DNA from: Paenibacillus montaniterrae
GTDB taxonomy: Bacteria > Bacillota > Bacilli > Paenibacillales > Paenibacillaceae
DNA: 64,000 bases
Direction of reading: 5' to 3'
Assembly: GCF_018403185.1 (NCBI RefSeq)
Contig: NZ_BOSE01000003.1
Span: forward strand, 372,001-436,000
Shown here: piece by piece, positions 8,815 through 18,435 of the stretch
Position numbering within the stretch: position 1 is the first letter of the stretch
Layout of the letters: each line of letters opens with the position of its first letter
Notes under the pieces: generated by a model
Seen by the model: the letters and a program-made list of their open reading frames with translations, nothing else
Database searches by the model: none
Told to the model about the DNA's origin: nothing
Position numbers and translations under genes: made by a program

Positions 8815-9933
8815 ATGACTCAACCTGCGCGCATATTTTTATCATCACCGCATATGAGCGAAGAAGGCTATGAACAACATTTTGTGAAAGAAGCATTTGA
8901 TACAAATTGGATTGCCCCTTTAGGAATGAATGTAAATGAGTTTGAAAAAGAATTCGCACAAAAAGTACATATTAGATCAGCAGCAGCATTGTCATCGGGG
9001 ACTGCAGCAATACACTTGGCATTGAAAGCTGCAGGAGTAGGATCAGGAGATATTGTGTTTTGTCAGTCGTTAACATTTTCAGCTACTGCAAATCCAATTA
9101 TTTATCAAGATGCTATTCCTGTTTTTATAGATAGCGATTATAGTACCTGGAATATGAGTCCTGAAGCACTGGAAGAAGCTTTTAAAAAATATCCTGAAGT
9201 AAAAGCCGTTATAGTTGTCCACTTGTATGGATTATCCGCCGATATTGATCGCATTAAGGAGTTATGTGATTACTATAATGTTCCTTTGATTGAAGATGCG
9301 GCTGAGTCTTTAGGGACTTATTACAAGGATAAGCAAACAGGTACTTTCGGAGATTATGGGATTTTTTCGTTTAATGGAAATAAAATCATTACTACATCTG
9401 GCGGCGGCATGCTAGTTTCTAATAACGAGGAAATGATTGCAAAGGCTAGATTTTGGGCGACGCAGTCTAGAGAGCCAGAACGACATTATGAGCATAAGGA
9501 ACTTGGCTTTAATTATCGCATGAGCAATGTTGTAGCAGGCATAGGCCGTGGTCAATTGAAAGTTTTGGATGAAAGGGTTAGACAAAAAACAGCGATATAT
9601 CAGCATTATGTTAACGAATTAGCGGATTTAGACGGAATTACCTTCATGCCTGAGAATGCATGGAATCGTGCTAACTATTGGTTGAGCAGTATATTACTAA
9701 AGGGAAAAATTAAGCCACTAAATGTAATACTGGCTTTAGAAAAAGAAAACATCGAATCTAGACCTGTATGGAAGCCTATGCACTTACAGCCCTTTTTTAA
9801 TAAATATGATTTTGTTGGTACTACAGTTGCAGAAGAATTATTTGCGCAAGGCATTTGTTTACCCTCTGACACGAAAATGACCGAGGAAGATCTGGAACGA
9901 GTAACAAATCTGATAAAAGGATTGTGGATGTAG
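8815..9933 (+). CDS. DegT/DnrJ/EryC1-type sugar aminotransferase (PglE/EpsN-like)
   Basis: A 372-residue PLP-dependent enzyme. The start at 8815 is chosen over the ATG at 8800 because GGAGG (8803-8807) lies between them with proper spacing. The PLP-lysine is in FSFNGNKIITTSGGG, and the phosphate-binding SSGTAAIHLAL motif is near residue 60. The likely reaction is transfer of an amino group to C4 of the 4-keto sugar made by the preceding dehydratase, giving UDP-4-amino-4,6-dideoxy-GlcNAc. From this gene to about 19.7 kb the DNA is clearly more AT-rich, with frequent AGA, ATA and TTA codons. Confidence 0.9.
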   Translation: MTQPARIFLSSPHMSEEGYEQHFVKEAFDTNWIAPLGMNVNEFEKEFAQKVHIRSAAALSSGTAAIHLALKAAGVGSGDIVFCQSLTFSATANPIIYQDAIPVFIDSDYSTWNMSPEALEEAFKKYPEVKAVIVVHLYGLSADIDRIKELCDYYNVPLIEDAAESLGTYYKDKQTGTFGDYGIFSFNGNKIITTSGGGMLVSNNEEMIAKARFWATQSREPERHYEHKELGFNYRMSNVVAGIGRGQLKVLDERVRQKTAIYQHYVNELADLDGITFMPENAWNRANYWLSSILLKGKIKPLNVILALEKENIESRPVWKPMHLQPFFNKYDFVGTTVAEELFAQGICLPSDTKMTEEDLERVTNLIKGLWM

Positions 9934-10572
9934 TTGAGAAAAATAGGATTCTATGAACGATATATTAAGAGACCACAAGATTTTATACTGGCATTAATTT
10001 CTTTGATCATTTTGAGTCCAATAATAGTTATCGTAGCATTGCTTGTTCGCTTCAAATTGGGTTCACCTATTATTTTTAAACAGAAAAGACCTGGGTTAAA
10101 CGATAGAATTTTTGAAATGTATAAGTTTAGAACAATGACAGATGAAAAAGATAGTACAGGAAAGCTTCTACCAGATGACATTAGATTAACTAAATTCGGG
10201 AAATTGTTGCGATCAACTTCGCTAGACGAATTACCTGAGCTGTTTAATATTCTTAAAGGCAACATGTCATTTGTAGGACCTAGACCTTTACTCGTTCAAT
10301 ATCTTTCCTTATATGACGAGCGCCAAAAGAGACGTCATGAAGTAAGACCAGGATTATCTGGCTTGGCTCAGGTAAATGGTCGCAATACAATTAGCTGGGA
10401 AGAGAAATTTGAGCTGGATATCCAGTACGTTGACTCTGTTAGTTTCTTTAGAGATTGGAAAATTATATTTTTAACTATTAAAAAAGTGTTTATTCGAGAA
10501 GGTATTAATTCTAATACGGCAGCTACAATGGAGCCTTTTAAAGGTGTCAAAAAGGAAAGTATAGGTCTATGA
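9934..10572 (+). CDS. Initiating phosphoglycosyl transferase (PglC/EpsL-like bacterial sugar transferase)
   Basis: A 212-residue monotopic membrane enzyme that moves a sugar-1-phosphate onto undecaprenyl phosphate. It has one N-terminal hydrophobic segment (about 15-40) and the conserved run KQKRPGLNDRIFEMYKFRTM, then DELPELFNILKGNMSFVGPRP and RPGLSGLAQVNGRN. The Asp-Glu pair in SLDELPEL is the catalytic dyad of this family. Length matches the short PglC type and not the long WbaP type. The TTG start directly abuts the preceding stop, and the end overlaps the acetyltransferase by 4 bases (ATGA). It should start synthesis of the repeat unit with the bacillosamine-type sugar. Confidence 0.9.
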   Translation: MRKIGFYERYIKRPQDFILALISLIILSPIIVIVALLVRFKLGSPIIFKQKRPGLNDRIFEMYKFRTMTDEKDSTGKLLPDDIRLTKFGKLLRSTSLDELPELFNILKGNMSFVGPRPLLVQYLSLYDERQKRRHEVRPGLSGLAQVNGRNTISWEEKFELDIQYVDSVSFFRDWKIIFLTIKKVFIREGINSNTAATMEPFKGVKKESIGL

Positions 10573-11192
10573 AAAATAAACTGATTATAATTGGCGCTGG
10601 TGGTCATGGTAAGGTAGTAGCAGACATTGCGATAAAGATGAATGCATGGGACAATATATATTTTCTAGATGATAATAGATCAATACAATCAACTCTCGGA
10701 GTTGAAATTATTGGAGAGTTAGCAGAGTGGAAGAATTATTATCATAACCATGACATATTTGTTGCATTAGGGAATAATTTTGCCAGAAAAACAATTATTG
10801 AACGACTCGAAAAAGAGGGCGCAAGTATCCCGGTATTAGTTCATCCCTCTGCGATTGTAAATGAAATGGTTGAGATTAAGCATGGGACTGTAGTTATGGC
10901 AGGAGCAGTAATTAATTGTTATACTCGAATAGGGAAAGGATGTATTATAAACACTAGTTCTTCGATTGATCATGATAATTATATTGGTAATTTTGTGCAC
11001 GTATCACCTGGGGTTAATATTGCAGGAAATGTTAAAATTGGTGACCTTTCTTGGATAGGTATTGGGAGTTCTTTAGTTAATAATATTGAATTAACAAAAG
11101 AATGTACAGTTGGAGCAGGCGCTGTGGTAATAAGATCTCTCCGAACACCAGGTACTTATGTGGGAGTACCAGCTGAAAGAATTGAGATTTGA
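10569..11192 (+). CDS. PglD/EpsM/NeuD-type sugar O/N-acetyltransferase
   Basis: A 207-residue left-handed beta-helix acetyltransferase. The N-terminal Rossmann-like part begins KLIIIGAGGHGKVVADIA. The hexapeptide repeats occupy about residues 90-200 (HPSAIVNE, GTVVMAGAVINCYTRIGKG). SSSIDHDNYIGNFVHVSPG contains the catalytic histidine region of PglD. The start overlaps the sugar transferase stop (ATGA). It most likely N-acetylates the 4-amino sugar to complete UDP-diacetylbacillosamine. Order aminotransferase-transferase-acetyltransferase resembles epsN-epsL-epsM of Bacillus subtilis and the Campylobacter pgl set. Confidence 0.9.
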   Translation: MKNKLIIIGAGGHGKVVADIAIKMNAWDNIYFLDDNRSIQSTLGVEIIGELAEWKNYYHNHDIFVALGNNFARKTIIERLEKEGASIPVLVHPSAIVNEMVEIKHGTVVMAGAVINCYTRIGKGCIINTSSSIDHDNYIGNFVHVSPGVNIAGNVKIGDLSWIGIGSSLVNNIELTKECTVGAGAVVIRSLRTPGTYVGVPAERIEI

Positions 11193-11210
11193 AGAAAAGG
11201 AATATTTATC

Positions 11211-12275
11211 ATGAAAATTGCAATTGTAATTAATAGTGATGTTGGTTTATATAAATTCCGTAAAGAACTCATTGAAAAATTAATGGAAAATAACCAAGTG
11301 ATTATACTTACACCTCTCGGTCAATACTGTAGCTATTTTAAAAGTATTGGGTGTATCATTTATTATTCAGAAATTAATAGGCGGAGTGTAAAAATAAAAG
11401 GTGAATTTGAATTACTCAAGGAATACTACCAAGTTCTACAAAAAGAAAGACCTGAAATTGTTTTAACGTATACAATTAAGCCTAATATTTATATCGGGCT
11501 ACTTGCAAAAATGTTGAAGATTCCAGTTATTTCAACGGTCACAGGTTTAGGAACATTTATAATCGGACAAAGTATACAAAAAAGATTGGCTAGAAAAATA
11601 TACTCAATAATTGTATCTCAGTCTAAAGTTGTATTTTTTCAAAATAAACAAAATTATGATTTATTTAATATAAAAAATAAACAATTAATAGCTGGTTCAG
11701 GAGTGAATTTAAATGAGTATCCTTATTTGGAATATCCAGGTGATGATAAGAATATTCATTTCCTTTTTGTGGGCAGATTAATGCAAGATAAAGGAATTAT
11801 AGAATTGTGTTCAGTTGCTAGATATCTTGTTGAAAAGTATGAGCACATTATATTTCATATAGTCGGAGAAAAAGAAGATGATTTTCAATTTGATAGAAAA
11901 GAATATCAAATTGAAAATAAGATTATTTTTTATGGTAATCAGACAAATGTGATTCCTTTTTATAGAAATTGTCATGCGATAATTCATCCTTCCTATCATG
12001 AAGGGTTATCAAATGTTTTACTTGAAGCAGCAGCATGTGGAAGACCTATTTTGGCAAGTAATATCCCTGGGTGTATGGAAATTTTTGATGAAGGTATATC
12101 AGGATTTTCATTTCCTAAACAAAGTGTTAAAGGCTTAGAAAGTGCTATTGAAAAATTTATTCAACTAAGCTGGAAAGAAAGGGAGAAAATGGGGATTTTT
12201 GCAAGAGAGAAGGTTTCTAAAGAATTTAATAGAGAGCTAATTATTAATAGATATATCGATGCTATTACTAATTAA
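11211..12275 (+). CDS. GT4 glycosyltransferase, PglA/EpsD-like
   Basis: A 354-residue GT-B fold enzyme of family GT4. The N-domain shows VLTYTIKPNIYIGLLAK and VTGLGTFI, typical of PglA-like transferases that add an N-acetylhexosamine to lipid-linked bacillosamine. The C-domain has FLFVGRLMQDKGI and the EX7E-like region HPSYHEGLSNVLLEAAACGRPI with NIPGCMEI. No TM segment is present. By position after the bacillosamine genes it is a candidate second-sugar transferase, but donor and linkage cannot be read from sequence. Confidence 0.85.
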   Translation: MKIAIVINSDVGLYKFRKELIEKLMENNQVIILTPLGQYCSYFKSIGCIIYYSEINRRSVKIKGEFELLKEYYQVLQKERPEIVLTYTIKPNIYIGLLAKMLKIPVISTVTGLGTFIIGQSIQKRLARKIYSIIVSQSKVVFFQNKQNYDLFNIKNKQLIAGSGVNLNEYPYLEYPGDDKNIHFLFVGRLMQDKGIIELCSVARYLVEKYEHIIFHIVGEKEDDFQFDRKEYQIENKIIFYGNQTNVIPFYRNCHAIIHPSYHEGLSNVLLEAAACGRPILASNIPGCMEIFDEGISGFSFPKQSVKGLESAIEKFIQLSWKEREKMGIFAREKVSKEFNRELIINRYIDAITN

Positions 12276-12287
12276 TTGGAGGTCGCT

Positions 12288-13580
12288 ATGAAAAATATAA
12301 AAATTTCAATAATCGGTTTAGGTTATGTTGGCTTGCCTATTGCTGTGGCATTTGCAAAAAAAGTAAAGGTAATTGGATTTGATATTAGTGAATCTAAAAT
12401 TTCATTGTATAAAAGTGGAGTTGATCCAACCAAAGAGGTTGGAAATGATGTTATAAAAAAGACGAATGTAATTTTCACTTCTAATGAAGAAGATCTTAAA
12501 AGTGCTAATTTTCATATTGTTGCCGTACCTACCCCTGTTAAGTCGGATAATACACCAGATTTGACGCCTATTAAATCGGCAAGTAAAACACTAGCTAGAA
12601 ATTTAAGTAAAGGTTCAATTGTAGTATTTGAATCAACAGTTTATCCGGGGGTAACAGAAGATATATGTGTTCCTATATTAGAGCAGGAGTCAGGATTAAA
12701 ATATGGTGTTGATTTTAAAGTAGGCTATTCCCCTGAAAGAATTAATCCAGGAGATAAAAATCACAGACTTGAAAATATTGTAAAAGTTGTTTCGGGTATG
12801 GATGAAGAGTCGTTGAATATTATAGCTGATGTTTATAGCCTTGTAGTTGAGGCTGGTGTATATCGTGCAGAATCAATAAAAGTGGCTGAAGCAGCTAAAG
12901 TTATTGAAAACTCGCAAAGAGATATAAATATAGCATTTATGAACGAATTATCTATTATATTTAACAAAATGAATATAGACACTAAAGCAGTATTAGATGC
13001 AGCCTCTTCTAAATGGAACTTTCTTAAATTTTCGCCTGGATTAGTTGGAGGACATTGCATTGGAGTAGATCCTTATTATCTTACATATAAAGCTCAAGAA
13101 TTAGGTTATCATTCTCAAATAATCTTGGCAGGTAGAAGGATTAATGATGGAATGGGCAAATATGTCGCGGAAGTGTTATTAAAAAAATTAATACAAGAAG
13201 ACATATCAATTAAGTATGCTAAAGTCGGAATACTGGGCTTTACATTTAAAGAAAATTGTCCTGATACAAGGAATACAAAAGTAATTGATATTATTAATGA
13301 ACTCAGGGATTATGGTATTAACCCCTTAATTGTAGATTCTCAGGCTGATAAAGAAGAAGCTTTTCATGAGTATGGTATTGAATTTAGTGAGGAAAAAGAT
13401 TTGAAAGAAATGGATGCTATCATTGTTGCAGTGGCACATGATGAATTCTGCAATTTTGATATCACGAAATTTGATCTCTATTATAAAAACAACTCAGCAA
13501 GAAACATTCTTTTAGATATTAAATCTATTTATGACAAAAAAATGTTTGCAGAGACTAAATATAACTATTGGAGATTATAG
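12288..13580 (+). CDS. UDP-N-acetylhexosamine 6-dehydrogenase (WbpO/TviB family)
   Basis: A 430-residue NAD-dependent sugar nucleotide dehydrogenase. The ATG at 12288 follows GGAGG by 5 bases and starts exactly at the Rossmann motif ISIIGLGYVGLPIAVAFAK. FESTVYPGVTED and GYSPERINPGD are family signatures. The catalytic cysteine is in GGHCIGVDPYYL, and LGFTFKENCPDTRNTK marks the C-terminal domain. The family oxidises C6 of UDP-GlcNAc or UDP-GalNAc twice to the uronic acid. The next gene is a 4-epimerase of the matching TviC/WbpP type, so the pair likely yields UDP-N-acetyl-galactosaminuronic acid, giving a negatively charged polymer. Confidence 0.9.
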   Translation: MKNIKISIIGLGYVGLPIAVAFAKKVKVIGFDISESKISLYKSGVDPTKEVGNDVIKKTNVIFTSNEEDLKSANFHIVAVPTPVKSDNTPDLTPIKSASKTLARNLSKGSIVVFESTVYPGVTEDICVPILEQESGLKYGVDFKVGYSPERINPGDKNHRLENIVKVVSGMDEESLNIIADVYSLVVEAGVYRAESIKVAEAAKVIENSQRDINIAFMNELSIIFNKMNIDTKAVLDAASSKWNFLKFSPGLVGGHCIGVDPYYLTYKAQELGYHSQIILAGRRINDGMGKYVAEVLLKKLIQEDISIKYAKVGILGFTFKENCPDTRNTKVIDIINELRDYGINPLIVDSQADKEEAFHEYGIEFSEEKDLKEMDAIIVAVAHDEFCNFDITKFDLYYKNNSARNILLDIKSIYDKKMFAETKYNYWRL

Positions 13581-13594
13581 GAGGAATTAATTTA

Positions 13595-14572
13595 ATGTCA
13601 TATAAAAATTTGAATTTTAGTAAAGAGTCGCTTTTTCTTGTTACTGGAGGAGCTGGGTTTATTGGTTCTAATTTGTGTGAAGCAATAATTAGTATGGGAT
13701 ATAAGGTTAGGTGTCTAGATAATTTATCAAGCGGTAAACTTGAAAATATAAGAGAACTGAAATTAAATCCAAACTTTCAATTTGTACAAGGCGATATTAC
13801 AAATTATGAAACTTGTTTGCATGCCTGTAAAGACGTAGATTATGTTTTACATCAAGCTGCTTGGGGAAGTGTTCCAAGAAGTATCGAAATGCCTCTGGTT
13901 TATGATGAAATCAATATAAAGGGAACGCTAAATATGATGGAAGCTGCAAGGCATAATAAAGTAAAAAAATTCGTATATGCATCAAGTTCCTCAGTATATG
14001 GAGATGAACCTAATTTACCTAAAATTGAGGGCAGAGAAGGGAATTTATTATCTCCTTATGCGTTAACTAAAAGAGTGAATGAAGAATACGGTAGGTTATA
14101 TAAGGAGCTATACGGATTAGATACGTATGGATTACGCTATTTTAATGTGTTTGGTAGAAGACAAGATCCAGATGGAGCGTATGCAGCAGTGATACCAAAG
14201 TTTATTAAACTGCTATTAGATGGAAAATCACCTACTATTAATGGAGACGGTATGCAAAGTAGAGATTTTACTTACATCGAGAATGTTATAGAAGCAAATT
14301 TAAAAGCATGCTTAGCGTCTAGTGAAGTTGCAGGTGAAGCTTACAATATTGCTTACGGTGGTAGAGATTATTTAATTAATATATATAAGCTTCTTTGTGA
14401 GAATTTGAATGTAGACATAAAACCTGTTTTTGGACCAGATAGAATAGGGGACATAAAACATAGTAGTGCTGATATTTCCAAAGCAAAAGTTAATTTAGGT
14501 TATGATCCTAAATGGTCTTTTGAGAGAGGAATAAAAGAAGCTATAAATTGGTATAAAGAGGTTCTAGTATGA
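13595..14572 (+). CDS. UDP-N-acetylhexosamine(uronate) 4-epimerase (WbpP/TviC family)
   Basis: A 325-residue extended short-chain dehydrogenase. The ATG at 13595 follows TAGGAGG. The protein has TGGAGFIGSN near residue 18, the catalytic SSSVYGD with Y-x3-K (SPYALTK), and RYFNVFGRRQDPDG. HQAAWGSVPRSIEMP is characteristic of the WbpP/TviC/Gne-type epimerases that accept N-acetylated sugars. It follows the dehydrogenase by 14 bases and overlaps the next transferase by 4 bases, so these genes are probably translated together. Confidence 0.9.
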   Translation: MSYKNLNFSKESLFLVTGGAGFIGSNLCEAIISMGYKVRCLDNLSSGKLENIRELKLNPNFQFVQGDITNYETCLHACKDVDYVLHQAAWGSVPRSIEMPLVYDEINIKGTLNMMEAARHNKVKKFVYASSSSVYGDEPNLPKIEGREGNLLSPYALTKRVNEEYGRLYKELYGLDTYGLRYFNVFGRRQDPDGAYAAVIPKFIKLLLDGKSPTINGDGMQSRDFTYIENVIEANLKACLASSEVAGEAYNIAYGGRDYLINIYKLLCENLNVDIKPVFGPDRIGDIKHSSADISKAKVNLGYDPKWSFERGIKEAINWYKEVLV

Positions 14573-15702
14573 GATCTCCTATAAGAATATTACATGTTTT
14601 TGCCCATATGAATAGAGGTGGAGCAGAAACGATGATAATGAATATTTATAGAAAAATAAATAGGGATGAGATTCAATTTGATTTTATTGTCCATTCAACT
14701 GAGAAAGGGGCATACGATGATGAAATTAGTTTACTTGGGGGAACTATCTACTGTCTCCCCAAGTATAGAGGAGTAAATCATTTAGAATATATTAAATCTT
14801 GGCAGAGATTTTTTGAAGTGAATAAACAATATAAAATTATTCATGGGCATATGAGAAGTACTGCATCTTTATATCTATCTATTGCGAAAAGGTATGGTTT
14901 AGTAACAATTGCACATAGTCACAGCACATCTTCTCGCGGCAGTTATATAGAAAAAAAAATTAAGGGCGTTCTTCAGTATCCTATAAGATTTATTGCGGAT
15001 TATTTTTTTTCGTGTTCAAATGCGGCTGGTACATGGTTATTTGGGAAAAAAATAGTGAACCAATCTAACTATAAAATAATATATAATGGTGTAGATACTA
15101 GTAAGTTTCAATTTAGTGAAGAAAAAAGGATTATTAGTAGGAAATGCCTTAATCTTAATGAAGATAATATTGTTTTAGGTCACATTGGCAGCTTTACTGA
15201 GCCCAAGAATCATTCTTTCTTAATTGATATTCTTAAAGAGTGCAAAAAAGTTAATGACAATGTTGTTTTAGTATTAGTTGGCGATGGCCCCCTTAATACA
15301 GAGATTAGAAATAAGATAACATTTGAAAATTTAGAGAGCTCAGTACTATTATTGGGTATACGAGATGATATAGATAACTTAATTCATGGTTTTGATAAAT
15401 TTGTTTTCCCTTCTTTGTATGAGGGATTGCCAGTTACATTAATAGAAGCCCAAGCTAATGGTTTAAAATGTTATATCTCAGATAGGATTACTAAAGAAGT
15501 GGTTATAACAGATTTAATTGAGTCTCTCTCTCTTAATGATAGTCCGAATATATGGGCTATGAAAATATTAGAAAGCTCAAAAGTTAATAATAGAAAGTTG
15601 TATGCAAAAGATATCATTGAAAGTGGTTATGATATCACTAATGTAGCTGGACAACTTTCATCGTTCTACTTTAGGGTAATAAATAAAATTGATTGTAGGT
15701 AA
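14569..15702 (+). CDS. GT4 glycosyltransferase, EpsF-like
   Basis: A 377-residue cytoplasmic GT-B glycosyltransferase. It opens with RILHVFAHMNRGGAETMIMN, the donor/acceptor N-domain signature seen in B. subtilis EpsF and relatives. The nucleotide-sugar binding C-domain has LGHIGSFTEPKNHSFLID and the FPSLYEGLPVTLIEAQANGL element. It starts within the stop of the epimerase gene (ATGA overlap). Donor specificity is unknown. AT-rich codon use matches the cassette. Confidence 0.87.
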   Translation: MRSPIRILHVFAHMNRGGAETMIMNIYRKINRDEIQFDFIVHSTEKGAYDDEISLLGGTIYCLPKYRGVNHLEYIKSWQRFFEVNKQYKIIHGHMRSTASLYLSIAKRYGLVTIAHSHSTSSRGSYIEKKIKGVLQYPIRFIADYFFSCSNAAGTWLFGKKIVNQSNYKIIYNGVDTSKFQFSEEKRIISRKCLNLNEDNIVLGHIGSFTEPKNHSFLIDILKECKKVNDNVVLVLVGDGPLNTEIRNKITFENLESSVLLLGIRDDIDNLIHGFDKFVFPSLYEGLPVTLIEAQANGLKCYISDRITKEVVITDLIESLSLNDSPNIWAMKILESSKVNNRKLYAKDIIESGYDITNVAGQLSSFYFRVINKIDCR

Positions 15703-15707
15703 TAAAT

Positions 15708-16787
15708 ATGAAAACAAAGTTATTATTCGTGATCCCTTCATTAAGAGGTGGGGGAGCTGAGAAAGTAATTGTGACCCTACTTAATAACTTTAATAGGAAT
15801 AAATATGAGTTACACGTGGCCATCATTAATCTTTCAGGTGAGTATGCTAATTTATTATCTAGTGATGTTATCGTTCATAATTTAAATTCTAAGAGAGCTA
15901 GGAACGCTATATTCACATTAGTTAAGTTAGTGAGAAGACTTAAACCTAAAGCGATAATATCAACCTTAGGACAATTAAATATTATACTTTTAATGGTGAA
16001 AAAGTTTCTTCCAAAAAACACTAAATTAATTGTTCGTGAAGCAACAATTGTATCGGAAGCAATTAAATCAGGAGATATGACTAAAAAGTGGATTAAACTA
16101 TATAAAGTATTTTATCCAATGGCCGATGCAATTATAAGTCAATCAGAATTTATGAAACAAGATCTAATAGAAATTTTTGGGATTAATTCGAATAAGATAA
16201 AAAAAATCTATAATCCTGTTGAAATAAATAAGATAATTACAATGGCTGAAACAGAATTAAACCCATTTATTTCTGAAAAAGAATTCCCTAAAATAGTGTG
16301 TTTTGGTAGACTTGAGGAAGTTAAAGGGTATGAAAGATTAATTAAGAAAGTTCCTGATTTTATAGCTAAATATCCTAATCTTAAGCTTTATATTTTTGGG
16401 AATGGTTCATATAAAGGCCGATTATTAAAGTTGATAGATGATTTAAACCTAGAAAAGAACATTACTATAAATGAATTTGAATCTAATCCATATAAGTGGC
16501 TCAGAAATGCTGACTTATTTATGCTTAGTTCTCATTATGAAGGTTTACCGAATGTTTTGTTAGAAGCATTAGCATGTGAATGCCCAGTATTAGTTTGGGA
16601 TCATCCGGGGGGGACAAGAGAAATAATGGAATTGCTTGACATAAATGAAAGGATGATTCCGGATATTACTATTGCTGACCATTTTTTCAATCCAATGAAC
16701 GTTCAGGAAACAGTGAGAGAACATTTTGACGTTAATCACATAGTATTTCAATATGAGCAATTAATTGATAGTGTAATTAAGAAATAA
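15708..16787 (+). CDS. GT4 glycosyltransferase
   Basis: A 359-residue GT-B glycosyltransferase. The N-terminal motif LFVIPSLRGGGAEKVIVTLL and the C-terminal VCFGRLEEVKGYERLIKK and SSHYEGLPNVLLEALACE place it in family GT4. The C-terminus includes WDHPGGTREIMELL, a variant of the usual sugar-binding loop. It begins 5 bases after the previous gene. It is the third GT4 enzyme of the cassette. With the initiating transferase this predicts a repeat unit of at least four sugars if each acts once. Confidence 0.87.
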   Translation: MKTKLLFVIPSLRGGGAEKVIVTLLNNFNRNKYELHVAIINLSGEYANLLSSDVIVHNLNSKRARNAIFTLVKLVRRLKPKAIISTLGQLNIILLMVKKFLPKNTKLIVREATIVSEAIKSGDMTKKWIKLYKVFYPMADAIISQSEFMKQDLIEIFGINSNKIKKIYNPVEINKIITMAETELNPFISEKEFPKIVCFGRLEEVKGYERLIKKVPDFIAKYPNLKLYIFGNGSYKGRLLKLIDDLNLEKNITINEFESNPYKWLRNADLFMLSSHYEGLPNVLLEALACECPVLVWDHPGGTREIMELLDINERMIPDITIADHFFNPMNVQETVREHFDVNHIVFQYEQLIDSVIKK

Positions 16788-16820
16788 AGGTGTTGCAAAC
16801 ATTATCTTGGAGGTATTAAT

Positions 16821-18254
16821 TTGTCAAACATAAATGTTCAACTCTCCATATATTTATTGCTTTTAAATTTGATATCAATGATACTCTCCATTAATAATTT
16901 ATCTAATATTGCACTTTTTATTAGTATAATAACGTGCATTGGAATGATTTATTGGAGTAAGGTTGTTACTAAATATTATACTAACGCCACAGTTATTTTT
17001 ATAACGTTTGCTGCATTATATGGCTTATCAGGTCCGATAAGTGTTGCATGGGGAGATGGATTAAATAAAATATTTAGCACTGAAAACCACTTAGATACTT
17101 ATCTATTTGTGTTTGCATTATCCAACATAGGATTTATTACAGGGGTTTTGCTATTTCATTTAGGAAAGAAACAATTACCGACTGATAACAAAAAAGTTGA
17201 CACATTTTCAGAAAAATTGTTTAGTATACGCCAATCATTAATTAAGGCATCCTTGATGTTGGTAATTATTTCTTTGCTATTTGAAATGATAAATATATAT
17301 AGGGTTGGTGGCCTCTCGCAAATTTTTATGGGGAAAGCTCAATTTCAAAGCGCTGTTTCAGAACTTTCCTTAAGCTTACCTTCTTCTGAATTTTTGCTTG
17401 TAGCTATGTCACTTTTTAGTTTATATCTTGGGATACTTAGAACTAAGAATAAAAAATTTAAAGAGTGTAAGAATTTAATACTTTTATTTATTATTCTATC
17501 GTTGCCTCATATAGGCATCAAATTAATATTAGGTCAAAGAGGAATATTATTGTCCCTATTTATTTGCCTTATTATTGGATTAACATATTTTCTTCCAATA
17601 AAAAGAATTAAACCAAAGTTGGTCATAATAATTTCTGTATTATATATACTTATGTCATTTATCTTTGCTAATCGATCTATAGTTTCATTAATAACTGAGG
17701 ATTTTAACTTATTTATAAAGACAGCTACACAAAAAGAAAGATTGATTGAGGCTTTAAATCCTAGTAGTAACGAGTTCGGCTCTACTTTTGGGAATTTTAA
17801 TCAATTTCTTAGTGAGAATGAAAAAGAATTTCCTCTTTATATGGGGGAAACGTATATAAAGGGATTAGTATTACCGATACCATCATTTGTGTATCCGGGT
17901 GAAAAACCTATACAAATTACGTATGAGTTTAGAGACCAGTATTTCTCTAGTGAAGCAAGTCGCGGTAGGATAGCTGGTACAGGATTCTCATCTCTTTTAG
18001 AAGCTTTTATGAATTTTAAATACATTGGAGTCTTTGTCATTTATTTATTACTTGCATTCGTATTACGGTATTTAGATGAAGTGTTTCGATACAAAACAAT
18101 TTTATTCAGTGTATTTTATGTAGCTGGTATTTCTCAAACAGTTTCATTCCATAGAAGTGCTTTTGGAACAATATACAGCAATTTATTCATAATATTTATA
18201 ATTACTATAATAAGCATCATGATTATGAAATTAACTCGAAAAAATTCTATCTAA
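16821..18254 (+). CDS. Wzy-type oligosaccharide repeat-unit polymerase
   Basis: A 477-residue integral membrane protein with about 12 hydrophobic segments and a large extracytoplasmic loop in the C-terminal half (about 300-390). The loop contains GLVLPIPSFVYPGEKP and GTGFSSLLEAFMNFKYIG, which resemble O-antigen polymerase (oligosaccharide repeat-unit polymerase family) signatures. The start is a TTG with GGAGG eight bases upstream. These polymerases are poorly conserved, so the call rests on topology, the PSFVYPGEKP-type loop and position beside the flippase gene. Confidence 0.78.
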   Translation: MSNINVQLSIYLLLLNLISMILSINNLSNIALFISIITCIGMIYWSKVVTKYYTNATVIFITFAALYGLSGPISVAWGDGLNKIFSTENHLDTYLFVFALSNIGFITGVLLFHLGKKQLPTDNKKVDTFSEKLFSIRQSLIKASLMLVIISLLFEMINIYRVGGLSQIFMGKAQFQSAVSELSLSLPSSEFLLVAMSLFSLYLGILRTKNKKFKECKNLILLFIILSLPHIGIKLILGQRGILLSLFICLIIGLTYFLPIKRIKPKLVIIISVLYILMSFIFANRSIVSLITEDFNLFIKTATQKERLIEALNPSSNEFGSTFGNFNQFLSENEKEFPLYMGETYIKGLVLPIPSFVYPGEKPIQITYEFRDQYFSSEASRGRIAGTGFSSLLEAFMNFKYIGVFVIYLLLAFVLRYLDEVFRYKTILFSVFYVAGISQTVSFHRSAFGTIYSNLFIIFIITIISIMIMKLTRKNSI

Positions 18255-18435
18255 CTCGGATAAATGATGATCATCACTGTTGGAAGCTGCATGGCTTCCA
18301 TTCTTATTTCGTAATATAGGAATTAAAGTTTTGAGGATTTCATATATATAAAATATAATAGCATCATAATTATTTATAGAGCTTGTAAAGGGCTATAAAG
18401 AAACTGCCATCATATGATTAAGAAAACGGTGTGAT
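18255..18435 (+). other. Gap before the flippase gene, with a small hairpin
   Basis: An AT-rich 180-base gap, the longest inside the biosynthesis cassette. TGGAAGC (18281-18287) pairs with GCTTCCA (18294-18300), followed by the mildly T-rich TTCTTATTTC. It may be a weak terminator or attenuator. I see no clear promoter. Confidence 0.35.
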
